64,000 bases of DNA from JAEUNX01 sp034004685 (lineage in GTDB: Bacteria; Pseudomonadota; Gammaproteobacteria; Burkholderiales; Rhodocyclaceae), in NCBI GenBank assembly GCA_034004685.1, contig JAVEWG010000019.1:1-64000 (forward strand). The letters run 5' to 3'. Under the pieces are notes generated by a model. It saw only the letters and a list, made by a program, of their open reading frames with translations. It was not told the DNA's origin and ran no database searches. Shown piece by piece: positions 18,429-27,251 of this stretch; position 1 is the stretch's first letter, and each line of letters begins with the position of its first letter. The position numbers were made by a program, and so were the translations under genes.

Positions 18429-20396
18429 CTACTCCAACCCCTCCCCCGGCGCCGCGCCGCCGCTGCCCAGATCCCCGTTGCGGGCAGCGATGGTGCCTAA
18501 CCGGCCCTTGAGGGAGGGCGCTCGTCCCTCGAACAGGGCGCCGTAGATCACGGCGTTGGCCATCACCTTCTTCACGTAGTCCCGGGTTTCAGAGAAGGGG
18601 ATGGTTTCGGCGTAGATGGCCCCTTCCAGGGGACGCTCGTCCTTCCAGCGCTTGGCCCGGCCGGGGCCGGCGTTGTAGGCAGCGGAGGCCAGCACCGGGT
18701 GGTCGTCCAGGCCTTCCAGGACCATCCGCATGTAGGTGGTGCCGAACATCACGTTGGTGTCCGGATCCTGCAGCCAGCCCACGTTGTAGCCCTTCATCCC
18801 CAGCTTGCCGGCGATCCATTTGCCGGTGGCGGGCATGATCTGCATCAGGCCCTGGGCACCGACGCCGGATCTGGCGGCGGGCACGAAGCGGCTTTCCTGG
18901 CGCATCAGGCCATAGACCCAGCCCAGGTCCAGACCCCGGGTCCGGGCGTTGGGCTCGATCCGCTCCCGGTAGGGCGCCAGGTAGCGCAGACTGTAGTCGT
19001 GTTCCTGGCGGGTGCGGTCGGCAGCGCTGATGGCCCGGTCGTGAATGCCCTGGCCCTCCGCCAGGCGGGCGGCGGCCAGCAGGAAGCGATCATCCCGGCC
19101 CCGCAGCATCCAGTTCCATTCCCGCACCGCCTCGGTGCGCATGTCCAGGCGCAGCAAGGCGAAGACCCGTTGCACCGCAGGATCGTTGTGGACCCGGGCC
19201 AGTTCCTCCTGGCTGCTGGCGCTGGCGGCGGGGGGTAGGGCGAAGCTGCGGCCCAGCTCCTCGGTAGCCAGGATGCCGTAGAAACTGGGCTGGCCGGCGA
19301 TCCGCTCGAAGTCTTTGCGGGCCGCCTCCTTGTTGCCCAGAGCGGCCTCGGCCCGGGCCAGCCAGTAGCTCCATTCCGGCAGCTCCCGCTCGGGCGGCGG
19401 CAGGGCTTCCACGGCCCGGCGGACCTGTTTCCAGTCCCCCGCCCGCAGGGCCGCCCGCACCCGCCAGGCCCGGGGCTCGGCGGCCAGCCGCTGGTCCCCG
19501 GCGGCCCGGAACCAGCCCAGGGCCTCGGGCAGGTGGTCCCGCGCCCCGGCCCAGCCCAGCACCGCGTAGACATAGCCCTTTTCCTCCCCGGAGAAGCGTT
19601 CGTCCAGGCGGGCAAAGCGGGCGGCGGCAGCCCTCACGTCTTCCCGGGCCACCCGCACCAGGGCGGCGATGGCCAGCTCCCGGCCGGAGCGGCTGACGGA
19701 AAAGTTGGCGGGCAGGCGGTCCAGGTAGAGGGCGGGACTCTTCAGCATCCGCTCCAGCTCCGCCAGGTCTGGCGCCTGGCCGGCGGGCAGCAGGGCCAGG
19801 GTGCCCTTGGCGGCGGCGGGGCGGCGGCCTTCCATCTGGTGGCGGAAGCGCCACCACAAATCCTCGGTGTCCAGCCGGCCATCGGCGGCCAGGGCCTGGA
19901 GCACCGGGTCGCAGGCTTCGGGGGACTCGGGCTGGTCCCGCAGGACCGCCACCACCTCCTCCGGCAACTGGCCGTCCCCGGCCCGCAGGCGGGCATTCCA
20001 GGCCAGGCAGGTGAGCTCCCGGTCCGGGTCGATCAGGCCCGGGAATATGTTGCTGTAGGTGGCCCAGTCCCCGTCCCGGGCCAGGCGCTTGAGCCATTCC
20101 CCCCGCAGGCGCTCGGCCAGCAGGCTGCCGGCCTGGGCATTCAGGAAAGCCAGGATTTCCACCTCCGGCGGGCGCTCGGGGCGGGCCAGCTTGTTGGTCA
20201 GCAACCAATACTGGACATAGGGCTCCAGGGGATGATCCTCGGCGAAGGCCGCCAGGGCCTCCAGCCGGGACCGCTCCCCGGTCCGCAGGGCCTCCCGGGC
20301 CGCCAGAATGCGCTCATCCCCGCTCTGCCCCCGGACCGGACTCATCCCCACCACCAGGCTGGCGGCCAAGGCCGCTGCCCACAGCTTGCGCATCAT
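18429..20396 (-). CDS. slt: Soluble lytic murein transglycosylase (Slt70-like)
   Basis: 655 residues. A signal peptide (about 1-23, SPVRGQ) leads into a long superhelical alpha-solenoid U-domain, and a C-terminal SLT domain follows. In the SLT domain, YGLMRQESRF supplies the catalytic Glu, GAQGLMQIMPATGKW follows, and AYNAGPGRAKRW is the conserved NAGP motif. It cleaves glycan strands in the periplasm to 1,6-anhydro-muropeptides. The start has two adjacent ATGs with AAGGG upstream. It is divergent from the 5-FCL gene across a 40-base gap. Confidence 0.93.
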   Translation of the reverse strand: MMRKLWAAALAASLVVGMSPVRGQSGDERILAAREALRTGERSRLEALAAFAEDHPLEPYVQYWLLTNKLARPERPPEVEILAFLNAQAGSLLAERLRGEWLKRLARDGDWATYSNIFPGLIDPDRELTCLAWNARLRAGDGQLPEEVVAVLRDQPESPEACDPVLQALAADGRLDTEDLWWRFRHQMEGRRPAAAKGTLALLPAGQAPDLAELERMLKSPALYLDRLPANFSVSRSGRELAIAALVRVAREDVRAAAARFARLDERFSGEEKGYVYAVLGWAGARDHLPEALGWFRAAGDQRLAAEPRAWRVRAALRAGDWKQVRRAVEALPPPERELPEWSYWLARAEAALGNKEAARKDFERIAGQPSFYGILATEELGRSFALPPAASASSQEELARVHNDPAVQRVFALLRLDMRTEAVREWNWMLRGRDDRFLLAAARLAEGQGIHDRAISAADRTRQEHDYSLRYLAPYRERIEPNARTRGLDLGWVYGLMRQESRFVPAARSGVGAQGLMQIMPATGKWIAGKLGMKGYNVGWLQDPDTNVMFGTTYMRMVLEGLDDHPVLASAAYNAGPGRAKRWKDERPLEGAIYAETIPFSETRDYVKKVMANAVIYGALFEGRAPSLKGRLGTIAARNGDLGSGGAAPGEGLE

Positions 20397-20436
20397 CCCT
20401 TACCATCCCTGCTCAAAAGAGGAGCCCTGCCTGGCC

Positions 20437-21048
20437 GTGCCCCCGCAAATCAATCCTATCCATCACCGCAAGCACCTGCGGGACGCCCGCCTGGCCGCCC
20501 GGGAAGCCCTTCCGGAAAACCAGCGCCAGGTCTTCAACGAACGCATCGTGGAGCACCTGGCCGGCCTCCTGGCCCGCCTCGACCCCCGGATCCTGGCCTT
20601 CTGCTGGCCCTACCGGGCCGAGCCCGACCTGCGGGCGCTGGTGGCCACCTGGCTGGCCGGCAACCCGGCGCGGTGCGCCACCATACCGGTGGTGGTGGAA
20701 AAAGCAACGCCTATGGCGTTCCGCCAGTGGTGGCCGGGCGCACCCATGGGCGCGGACCGTCACGGCATCCCGATTCCGGCGGACACCCCGGCCCTGACCC
20801 CGGAGGTGGTGGTGATCCCCCTCAATGCCTTCGATGATAAGGGCTATCGGCTGGGCTATGGCGGCGGTTATTTCGACCGTACCCTGGAAATCCTGCACCC
20901 TCCGCCGGTGAAGGTGGGGGTGGCTTTCGAAGTGGCCCGGGTGGATTCCACCCTGCCCCAGGCCCACGACCACCCCATGGACTGGATCGTGACCGAGGCG
21001 GGGGTGTTCCGGCCCGCCTCGGGGGAACGTCCCCCTGGGCGGACGTAG
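20437..21048 (+). CDS. 5-formyltetrahydrofolate cyclo-ligase
   Basis: 203 residues from GTG 20437 with GAGGAG upstream. No ATG is available near the start of homology (HHRKHLRDARLAAREALP), and upstream in-frame ATGs lie inside the divergent slt gene. The C-terminal signature PLNAFDDKGYRLGYGGGYFDRTL is the ATP/substrate loop of the family. The enzyme converts 5-formyl-THF to 5,10-methenyl-THF. The stop codon lies inside a REP-like palindrome, so the last residues (GERPPGRT) may have been altered by the repeat insertion. Confidence 0.9.
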   Translation: MPPQINPIHHRKHLRDARLAAREALPENQRQVFNERIVEHLAGLLARLDPRILAFCWPYRAEPDLRALVATWLAGNPARCATIPVVVEKATPMAFRQWWPGAPMGADRHGIPIPADTPALTPEVVVIPLNAFDDKGYRLGYGGGYFDRTLEILHPPPVKVGVAFEVARVDSTLPQAHDHPMDWIVTEAGVFRPASGERPPGRT

Positions 21049-21139
21049 GGCGGGCTTCGGCCCGCCAATGTCTGCCGACGAACCCGATGCCGCCTTACGA
21101 CGCGGCTTACGCCCTTGGCGGGCTGAAGCCCGCCCTACG
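21044..21139. repeat. Inverted pair of REP-like palindromes
   Basis: Two copies of one palindromic unit face each other: CGTAGGGCGGGCTTCGGCCC... at 21044-21066 and GGCGGGCTGAAGCCC... at 21117-21139. They are separated by about 50 bases. Each is a GC-rich hairpin with a TTCG/TGAA-type loop. The layout is like a BIME at the converging ends of two genes (5-FCL and ilvA), where it could act as transcript end or as gyrase/IHF-type target. The first copy covers the 5-FCL stop codon. Confidence 0.75.
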
Positions 21140-21168
21140 TTTGGGCAACCGCGCCTGGGCCAGGGGCT

Positions 21169-22692
21169 TCAGCCCAGGAACAGCCGGTAGGCCGGATTGG
21201 CGGTTTCGTCCACGTACTCGTAGCCCAGCCGGTCCAGGAAGGCCTGGAACTGGGGCCGGTCGGCCGGGGGCACCTGCATGCCCACCAGGACCCGGCCGAA
21301 ATCAGCGCCGTGATTGCGATAATGGAACAGGCTGATGTTCCAGTCCGAGCGCAGATGGTCCAGGAAATTCATCAGGGCCCCCGGGCGCTCGGGGAAGACA
21401 AAGCGGTAAAGCAGTTCGTTTTCCGCCTGGGGGGCGTGGCCGCCCACCATGTAGCGCACGTGGCTCTTGGCCATCTCGTCATCGGTCAGATCCAGGGCCG
21501 GCAGTTCGTGGCGCAGGAGCATCTCGGTGAGCCGGGTGGCTTCGCCCCGGTTGTGGAGGGTGACCCCCACGAAGATATGGGCGCGGCCCGGATCACTGTA
21601 GCGGTAATTGAATTCGGTGATGTTGCGGCTACCCAGCAGATGGCAGAACTTCTTGAAGCTGCCGGGCTTTTCCGGGATGGTCACCGCCAGTACCGCTTCC
21701 CGCTGCTCCCCCACCTCGGCCCGCTCGGCCACGAAGCGCAGGCGGTCGAAGTTCATGTTGGCCCCCGAGGCCACCGCCACCAGGGTCTTGTCCTTCCACT
21801 TGTGGCGCCGGGCATATTCCTTGGCGCCGGCGATGGCCAGGGCACCGGCGGGCTCCAGGATCGAGCGGGTGTCCTCGAAGACATCCTTGATGGCCGCGCA
21901 GATGGCGTCGTTATCCACCAGGATCATCTCGTCTACGTACTGCTGGGTCAGGCGGAATGTTTCGGTGCCCACGGTCTTGACCGCCGCTCCGTCGGCGAAC
22001 AGGCCCACCTGGTCCAGGCTCACCACCTTGCCGGCGGCCAGGGACTGGATCATGGCGTCGGCCCCCTCGGCTTCCACCCCGATCACCTTGATCTCCGGGC
22101 GCAGGCGCTTCACGTAGGCCGCCACCCCGGCGATCAGGCCGCCGCCGCCCACGCAGCAGAAGATGGCGTGGATGGGCTGGCTGTGCTGGCGCAGGATCTC
22201 CATGGCGATGGTGCCCTGGCCGGCGATCACGTCCGGGTCGTCGTAGGGATGGACGAAGGTGAGTTTTTCCTTCTTTTCCAGCTCGATGGCGTGGGCGTAG
22301 GCATCGGAGTAGGACTCCCCGGCCAGCACCACCTCGCCCCCCCGGCTTTTCACCGCGTCGATCTTGATGGCCGGAGTGGTGGTGGGCATCACGATCACCG
22401 CCCGCACCCCCATCTTCTGGGCGGACATGGCCACCCCCTGGGCGTGATTGCCGGCGGAGGCGCAGATCACCCCCCGCTTGAGGGCCGCCGGGGAGAGCTT
22501 GGCCATTTTGTTGTAGGCCCCCCGGATCTTGAAGCTGAACACCGGCTGCATGTCTTCCCGCTTGAAATAGATGCGGTTGTGGATGCGCGCGGACAGATTG
22601 CCAGCCAGTTCCAGGGGCGTCTCCACCGCCGCTTCATAGACCTGGGCGTTGAGGATGCGCTCGAGGTAATCGTCCGGATGCTTGGTGCTCAT
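21169..22692 (-). CDS. ilvA: Threonine ammonia-lyase, biosynthetic
   Basis: 507 residues, the full length of the biosynthetic form. PLP is bound by Lys55 in the motif VFSFKIRGAYNKM; the glycine-rich phosphate loop is VGGGGLIAG. Two C-terminal ACT-like regulatory domains occupy about 330-507 (EKPGSFKKF and ERPGALMNFLDHL), which mediate feedback inhibition by isoleucine and activation by valine. It catalyses threonine to 2-oxobutanoate, the first step to isoleucine. Apparently monocistronic. Confidence 0.97.
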   Translation of the reverse strand: MSTKHPDDYLERILNAQVYEAAVETPLELAGNLSARIHNRIYFKREDMQPVFSFKIRGAYNKMAKLSPAALKRGVICASAGNHAQGVAMSAQKMGVRAVIVMPTTTPAIKIDAVKSRGGEVVLAGESYSDAYAHAIELEKKEKLTFVHPYDDPDVIAGQGTIAMEILRQHSQPIHAIFCCVGGGGLIAGVAAYVKRLRPEIKVIGVEAEGADAMIQSLAAGKVVSLDQVGLFADGAAVKTVGTETFRLTQQYVDEMILVDNDAICAAIKDVFEDTRSILEPAGALAIAGAKEYARRHKWKDKTLVAVASGANMNFDRLRFVAERAEVGEQREAVLAVTIPEKPGSFKKFCHLLGSRNITEFNYRYSDPGRAHIFVGVTLHNRGEATRLTEMLLRHELPALDLTDDEMAKSHVRYMVGGHAPQAENELLYRFVFPERPGALMNFLDHLRSDWNISLFHYRNHGADFGRVLVGMQVPPADRPQFQAFLDRLGYEYVDETANPAYRLFLG

Positions 22693-22779
22693 GCCAGGGG
22701 CCTTGCCGTAAGGGGAAGCGGCAAAGGGTAGCAGGCGCCCGACGCCAGGGGCAAGGCAGGGACCGGCGGCAGCGGGGCC

Positions 22780-23409
22780 TCAGTTGGCTGGCAGGCGGGC
22801 GGCGAGATCCCGGGCCAGGGCGTCGGCCAGCCGCCCGTGGGCCTCGGCCAGGGCTGCGTAATCGCCCCCGCTCACCGGCTCGCTGGCCGCGAAGCGCCCG
22901 CTGGCCAGCTCCTGCCCGGCGCGGCGCAGGCTCCAGACCGCCTCGAGGCTCACCCGCTCGAAGCCCTGGGCCTCGAAGCGCTGCACGTCGATGGGCAGGC
23001 TCAGGTCCGGATTGGCCAGGCTGGTCTGGGGGGCAGCCACCACCCGGCTCCAGCCCCGTTCCCGGCCCAGGGTGGCGGCTACCCGTGCCGCCAGCTCGCC
23101 CTTGAGGGGACCGGCCCAACGGTGGCCGTCGGTCATTTCCAGCCGGCTGCCGTCCATGAGTCGCACCATCTGCGGGCGGTCGATACGCTCCGGCACGTTC
23201 ACCGGCCCCACCACCAGGCTTGGTCCGGCAGAAACAGCGGAGGCCGGGACATCCCGGCCCCCCAGGGTGTAGTGGCGGATGGGCGGCGTGCCGCCGCAGG
23301 CGGCCAGCAGGCCGGACAGGACCAGCGCCCACAGGCCGGCGGCGCACCGGGAGGCCGGACGCCGAACGAAAGCCGGCGCCGGCGTGGGAACGGAAGGGCG
23401 GGCGGGCAT
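22780..23409 (-). CDS. pqiC: PqiC-type outer-membrane-facing lipoprotein
   Basis: 209 residues from ATG 23409, which overlaps the pqiB stop (TGATG). The signal peptide ends in the lipobox LLAAC, so it is a lipoprotein. The body (PIRHYTLGG, MRLMDG-like strand and LPIDVQRFEAQGFERV) matches the ABC-type transport auxiliary / PqiC family. It would cap the PqiB needle at the outer membrane in an intermembrane lipid-transport complex. Last gene of the pqiA-pqiA-pqiB-pqiC operon. Confidence 0.88.
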   Translation of the reverse strand: MPARPSVPTPAPAFVRRPASRCAAGLWALVLSGLLAACGGTPPIRHYTLGGRDVPASAVSAGPSLVVGPVNVPERIDRPQMVRLMDGSRLEMTDGHRWAGPLKGELAARVAATLGRERGWSRVVAAPQTSLANPDLSLPIDVQRFEAQGFERVSLEAVWSLRRAGQELASGRFAASEPVSGGDYAALAEAHGRLADALARDLAARLPAN

Positions 23410-25028
23410 CACGGTTTCTCCTCAGGCTTGCCCCGCAGCAGGGCTTCGGGGTGGCGCTCCAGGGTATCGGCCAGCTGGCGCAAGGCGGCGGCGGCGCGGG
23501 TCAGTTCCTGCAGGGTGGCCCGGGCATCCTGCTGCAGGGGCGCGTCGGCCGCCATGAGCTTGCGGCCTTCGGACAGGGCGCCGCGGGCTTCCTCCAGGGT
23601 GGTCCGCAGTTCACCGTCCACCAGCCCGTCCATCCGCCGGATCAGGGTTTCGGCCTGGGCCACGGCACGGGTCAGGCTGGCCATGGCCTGCCGGGTGTCC
23701 TGGCCGATTTCCTCCAGGGGCAGCTTGTCCAGCTTGGCCAGGATGCGAGTGAGGGTGGCCTGCAATTCCTCCAGGCTGGCCTTGGTGGTGGGCAACCCCA
23801 CCGGTGTCTGGCCCCACTCCACCTTGACCGGCTTGGCCGAGGGGAAGAAATCCAGGGCCACGTAGAGCTGGCCGCTCACCAGATTGCCGCTGCGTAGCTG
23901 GGCCCGCAGGCCCCGTGCCACCATGCGGTCGATCACCTGCCGGCTGGTCTTGCCGGCGCCCAGGCCTGGGACGGCCCGACGGGACCGCAAGCGCTCCGGA
24001 TAGAGCTCCACGGTAACCCGCATACCCAGCTCCGCCGCGCTGTCATCGAAATCCACGTCGATGGCGGTGACCTCCCCCAGGGCCACGCCACGGAAATCCA
24101 CCGGCGCCCCCACCGACAGCCCCCGGACCGATTCCTCGAAACGCAGCACATAGGTTTCGACCCCGTGGTGGGCCTGCTTCATGGCCTCCTCCCGGCTGCG
24201 GAAGAGGTGGAATTCCCGACCCTTGGGGGCCCGCTCGGCCCCCTCCTCCCGGGACTGGAAGGCCAACCCGCCCCCCAGCACCGAGGCCAGGGATTCGGTG
24301 CGCAACTGCAGGCCCTCGGCGCTGAACTTCACATCCACCCCGCTGGCGTGCCAAAAGCGGGTGTCTTCGGTGACGAAACGGTCGTAGGGGGCCTTGATGA
24401 AGACCTGCAGATCCAGCCCCGTTCCCGCCTCGTCCAGCCTGAAGCCGGTGATCTGGCCGGCCTCGATGCGGCGGAAGAAGATGGGCGCCCCCACCCCCAG
24501 GGAACCCAGGGTATCGGCGTGAAGCACGTAAGCCGTGCCGGGCACGTCGAAGGTCACCGCCGGGGCCTCGGCCAGGGCGGCGAACTCCCGCCGGGCCGCG
24601 TCGGACTTGCCCGCGTCCATGCCCACATGGGCGCCGGACAGGAGGGTATCCAGGCCCGTCACGTTGCGCCCGGAAACCTGGGCCCGCACCACCCAGAAAC
24701 GGGTGTCCTCCACCAGGAGATGGGTGGCTTCCCGGGCCATCTGGGCGGTGGCGATCACCCCGGAGCCGTCCCGGGCCAGAACCAGGCCGGTGATCTGGCC
24801 CACATCTACGTCCTTGTACTTGATGCGGGTCTTGCCCGGCTCCAGCCCCTGGCCGCTCTCGAAGGCGATGCGGATGGTGGGCCCCTGCTGGGTGTAGGCC
24901 CGCACCGCCAGGAAGGCCCCGATCAGGGCCGCCACCAGGGGGATGATCCACACTAGGGGAATGCTGAAGCGGCGCGGCGTTTCGGTCACCGCGCTGGGGA
25001 GCTGGAGCCCGGCGGAAGGATCAGTCAT
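23409..25028 (-). CDS. pqiB: PqiB-type MCE protein (intermembrane lipid transport)
   Basis: 539 residues. One N-terminal membrane helix (about 25-47, LVWIIPLVAALIGAFLAV) is followed by three MCE/MlaD domains. These begin near GPTIRIAFESGQGLEPGKTRI, GTAYVLHADTLGSLGVGAPI and YVLRFEESVRGLSVGAPVDF. A C-terminal helical region (~400-539) would form the coiled-coil tube. Proteins of this type stack as hexameric rings and a needle across the periplasm. It overlaps pqiA2 by 8 bases and pqiC by 1 to 3 bases, so they are translationally coupled. Confidence 0.93.
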   Translation of the reverse strand: MTDPSAGLQLPSAVTETPRRFSIPLVWIIPLVAALIGAFLAVRAYTQQGPTIRIAFESGQGLEPGKTRIKYKDVDVGQITGLVLARDGSGVIATAQMAREATHLLVEDTRFWVVRAQVSGRNVTGLDTLLSGAHVGMDAGKSDAARREFAALAEAPAVTFDVPGTAYVLHADTLGSLGVGAPIFFRRIEAGQITGFRLDEAGTGLDLQVFIKAPYDRFVTEDTRFWHASGVDVKFSAEGLQLRTESLASVLGGGLAFQSREEGAERAPKGREFHLFRSREEAMKQAHHGVETYVLRFEESVRGLSVGAPVDFRGVALGEVTAIDVDFDDSAAELGMRVTVELYPERLRSRRAVPGLGAGKTSRQVIDRMVARGLRAQLRSGNLVSGQLYVALDFFPSAKPVKVEWGQTPVGLPTTKASLEELQATLTRILAKLDKLPLEEIGQDTRQAMASLTRAVAQAETLIRRMDGLVDGELRTTLEEARGALSEGRKLMAADAPLQQDARATLQELTRAAAALRQLADTLERHPEALLRGKPEEKP

Positions 25029-25677
25029 GGGGTCTCCAGCGGGGGGTGTCCGGGTCGCTCAAGGGGTCCCAGATCAAACGCGGGTCAAAACTCATGGCGG
25101 CGAACATGGTGAGCACCACCACTGCCCCGAAGGCCACCGCCGCCGGGCCCGCATCCACCGTGGCCAGGCCCTGGAATCGCACCAGGGCCACCAGCAGGGT
25201 GACCACGTAGATATCCAGCATGGACCAGCGGCCGATCAACTCCACCGCCCGGTACAGCTGGGTGCGGGCCCGGGGCGCGTGGCGGGAACCCCGTTGCACC
25301 GACAGGGCCAGGTAGAGCAAGGCCAGGATCTTCATAAGGGGCACCAGGATGCTGGCGAAGAACACCACCAGGGCCAGGGGCCAGGAACCGGACTGCCACA
25401 GGAACACCACGCCACTCAGGATGGTGTCGGTCTGGCTGCCGGCCAGGGAGACGGTGGTCATCATGGGCAGGGTATTGGCCGGCACGAAGAGGATCAGGGC
25501 CGCCAGGGTCAGGGCCCAGGTGGTGGCGATGCTGGCGGGCTTGCGGGGGTGCAGCGGCGCCCGGCACCGGGGGCAGCGCGGGTGATGGTCCCCGGTGCCC
25601 CGGCTGAGCTGGCCGCAGGCATGGCAGCTCAGCAGGCCGGCGGTCCGGGCAGTGAGGGGAGGCTTGGCCGGGGTCAT
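25021..25677 (-). CDS. pqiA: PqiA-family integral membrane protein (second half)
   Basis: 218 residues from ATG 25677, overlapping the preceding gene as ATGA. An N-terminal zinc-ribbon with CHACGQ and CPRCRA precedes four hydrophobic helices, as in each half of E. coli PqiA/LetA. Conserved PANTLPMMTTVSL lies at the end of the first helix. It partners PqiB in the inner membrane. In E. coli both halves are fused; here they are separate genes. Confidence 0.9.
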   Translation of the reverse strand: MTPAKPPLTARTAGLLSCHACGQLSRGTGDHHPRCPRCRAPLHPRKPASIATTWALTLAALILFVPANTLPMMTTVSLAGSQTDTILSGVVFLWQSGSWPLALVVFFASILVPLMKILALLYLALSVQRGSRHAPRARTQLYRAVELIGRWSMLDIYVVTLLVALVRFQGLATVDAGPAAVAFGAVVVLTMFAAMSFDPRLIWDPLSDPDTPRWRPHD

Positions 25678-26342
25678 GCCACCCCCTTCTGCGCGACCCA
25701 CAACAGGCGCGGATCGAAAGCCCGGCCTGCCAGGGTCAGCACCAGGATCAAGGCAGCGGTGGCCCAGAAGGCCACCCCCAGCACCACGCTGGCCAAGTGG
25801 GAAAGCTTGACCAAGGACACCAGCATGCCCAATAGGAACACCTCGATCATCCCCCAGGGCTGGACCGACCGCACCAACCGGTAGAAGCCCGCCAGTCCGG
25901 GCACCTGGCGGCCCAGGCGCAGGGGCAGGAGCACCACCCCGATCATCATCACCTCCAGCACCGGAAACACCATGGTGGTCAGGAACACCAGGGCGGCCAC
26001 CAGCTCCATGCCCCCCTCCCACAGGGCCAGCACGGCGGCGAACTGGGTCACCTCCACCCGCCGCCCCTGGAGCTCCAGGCCCACCAAGGGAAAGGTGTTG
26101 GCCAACAGGTAGAGCACCGCGGCGGTGAGCAGCAGAGCCAGGCTGCGGTCCAGGCTATCCACCGGATTGCGCGCCAGCAACGCCCCGCAACGCCCGCAGC
26201 GGGCGCTCTGCCCGGGGGCGAGGTGGGGCTCATGCTGGAGCAGGTCGCACTCGTGGCAGGCCAGCAGCGTGGGAGGCAGGCGCGGGGAGCAGGAAACGGC
26301 AGGCGGGGCGGGGCGCATCGGGCGAATCTGGGTCAATGTCAT
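25674..26342 (-). CDS. pqiA: PqiA-family integral membrane protein (first half)
   Basis: 222 residues. The zinc-ribbon cysteines CHECD and CGRCG are followed by four helices with the conserved LANTFPLVGLELQG segment, parallel to the second half encoded next. First gene of the operon; a 107-base gap separates it from the divergent DUF3012 gene, where the promoter must lie. The ribosome-binding site is poor, so a start at Met9 (26318) is also possible. Confidence 0.88.
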   Translation of the reverse strand: MTLTQIRPMRPAPPAVSCSPRLPPTLLACHECDLLQHEPHLAPGQSARCGRCGALLARNPVDSLDRSLALLLTAAVLYLLANTFPLVGLELQGRRVEVTQFAAVLALWEGGMELVAALVFLTTMVFPVLEVMMIGVVLLPLRLGRQVPGLAGFYRLVRSVQPWGMIEVFLLGMLVSLVKLSHLASVVLGVAFWATAALILVLTLAGRAFDPRLLWVAQKGVA

Positions 26343-26449
26343 GGCATTCTGGCCCGGCCGCCAGGGGGGCGCAACCCTCTTCGCGGACAGGGAGAGGCGC
26401 CCTTCTGATGCACAATGGGGGCCATGACCATCGCCTCCGGAGCCCTCCC

Positions 26450-26638
26450 ATGATCCGCCCTTCCGCCCTCATCATCGCCACCCTCCTCGCCCTGGCCACC
26501 AGCGCCTGCGCCCCCAAGGTGGGCACCCCCGAGTGGTGCGCGGCGATGAAGGAAAAGCCTACGGGTGACTGGACCGCCAACGAGGCCGCCGACTTCCTCA
26601 AGCACTGCGTCCTGCCCGGCACCACCACACCGAACTGA
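26450..26638 (+). CDS. DUF3012 small lipoprotein
   Basis: 62 residues from ATG 26450. The signal peptide ends in SAC, giving a lipidated Cys19, and the mature part CAPKVGTPEWCAAMKEKPTGDW...NEAADFLKHC matches the DUF3012 family. It is a small outer- or inner-membrane-anchored lipoprotein of unknown role. A longer upstream start at 26408 would disrupt the signal peptide. It is divergent from the pqi operon. Confidence 0.85.
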   Translation: MIRPSALIIATLLALATSACAPKVGTPEWCAAMKEKPTGDWTANEAADFLKHCVLPGTTTPN

Positions 26639-26750
26639 GGGCACCGCCAAGTGGCCCTGGATGCCGCTTTGATGGTCCTGACGCACTGACGCCCCCCACT
26701 TTGGGCCGGCTTTGCAGTAGATTGACGACGCCCCTGTCCTTGCGCCGGCC

Positions 26751-27251
26751 ATGCACGACATCGCTCCCCTCGACCAAACCCTTGCCGCTTTCATCACCAG
26801 CCGCATCTCGGTGCAGGTGGCGGCCTGCGACGGGACGGGGGGAACCAGCCTGGTGCGCGGCCTGGGGGCCCGGGTGGCCGACGACCGGCGGCGGGTGACC
26901 ATCCTGCTGGCCCGCTCCCAGGCCGAGCTGGTGCTGCGGATGATCCAGGCCAACGGCCGGATCGCGGTGGTATTCAGCCAGCCGGTGACCCATCGCACCG
27001 TCCAGCTCAAGGGCCGGGATGCCCGCCTGGAAGCCGCCACCCCGGCGGACGAAACCGAGCTGGCCCACTACGCCGCCGCCATGGCCGGCCATCTGCGGGC
27101 CTACGACGTGGCCGAACCCTTCTCCCGGGCCCTGGTGAGCTGCGCCCCGGGAGACCTGGTGGCGGTGAGCTTCACCCCCTGCGAAGCCTATGGCCAGACC
27201 CCCGGACCCGGAGCCGGGGAACGCCTGCCCCGGGGGAGCGCCCAGCCATGA
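26751..27251 (+). CDS. FMN-binding split-barrel-like (PNPOx family) small protein
   Basis: 166 residues. The fold is suggested by the pattern TSRISVQVAACDGTGGTSLVRGLGARV, then a strand-rich core RVTILLARSQAELVLRMIQANGRIAVVFSQP and a C-terminal LVAVSFTPCEAYGQTPG. This resembles PNPOx-like flavin or heme-binding split barrels. It overlaps the next gene, which also begins with a split-barrel domain, by 4 bases (ATGA). The two products therefore probably work together or form a mixed dimer. Ligand and reaction are unknown. Confidence 0.65.
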   Translation: MHDIAPLDQTLAAFITSRISVQVAACDGTGGTSLVRGLGARVADDRRRVTILLARSQAELVLRMIQANGRIAVVFSQPVTHRTVQLKGRDARLEAATPADETELAHYAAAMAGHLRAYDVAEPFSRALVSCAPGDLVAVSFTPCEAYGQTPGPGAGERLPRGSAQP

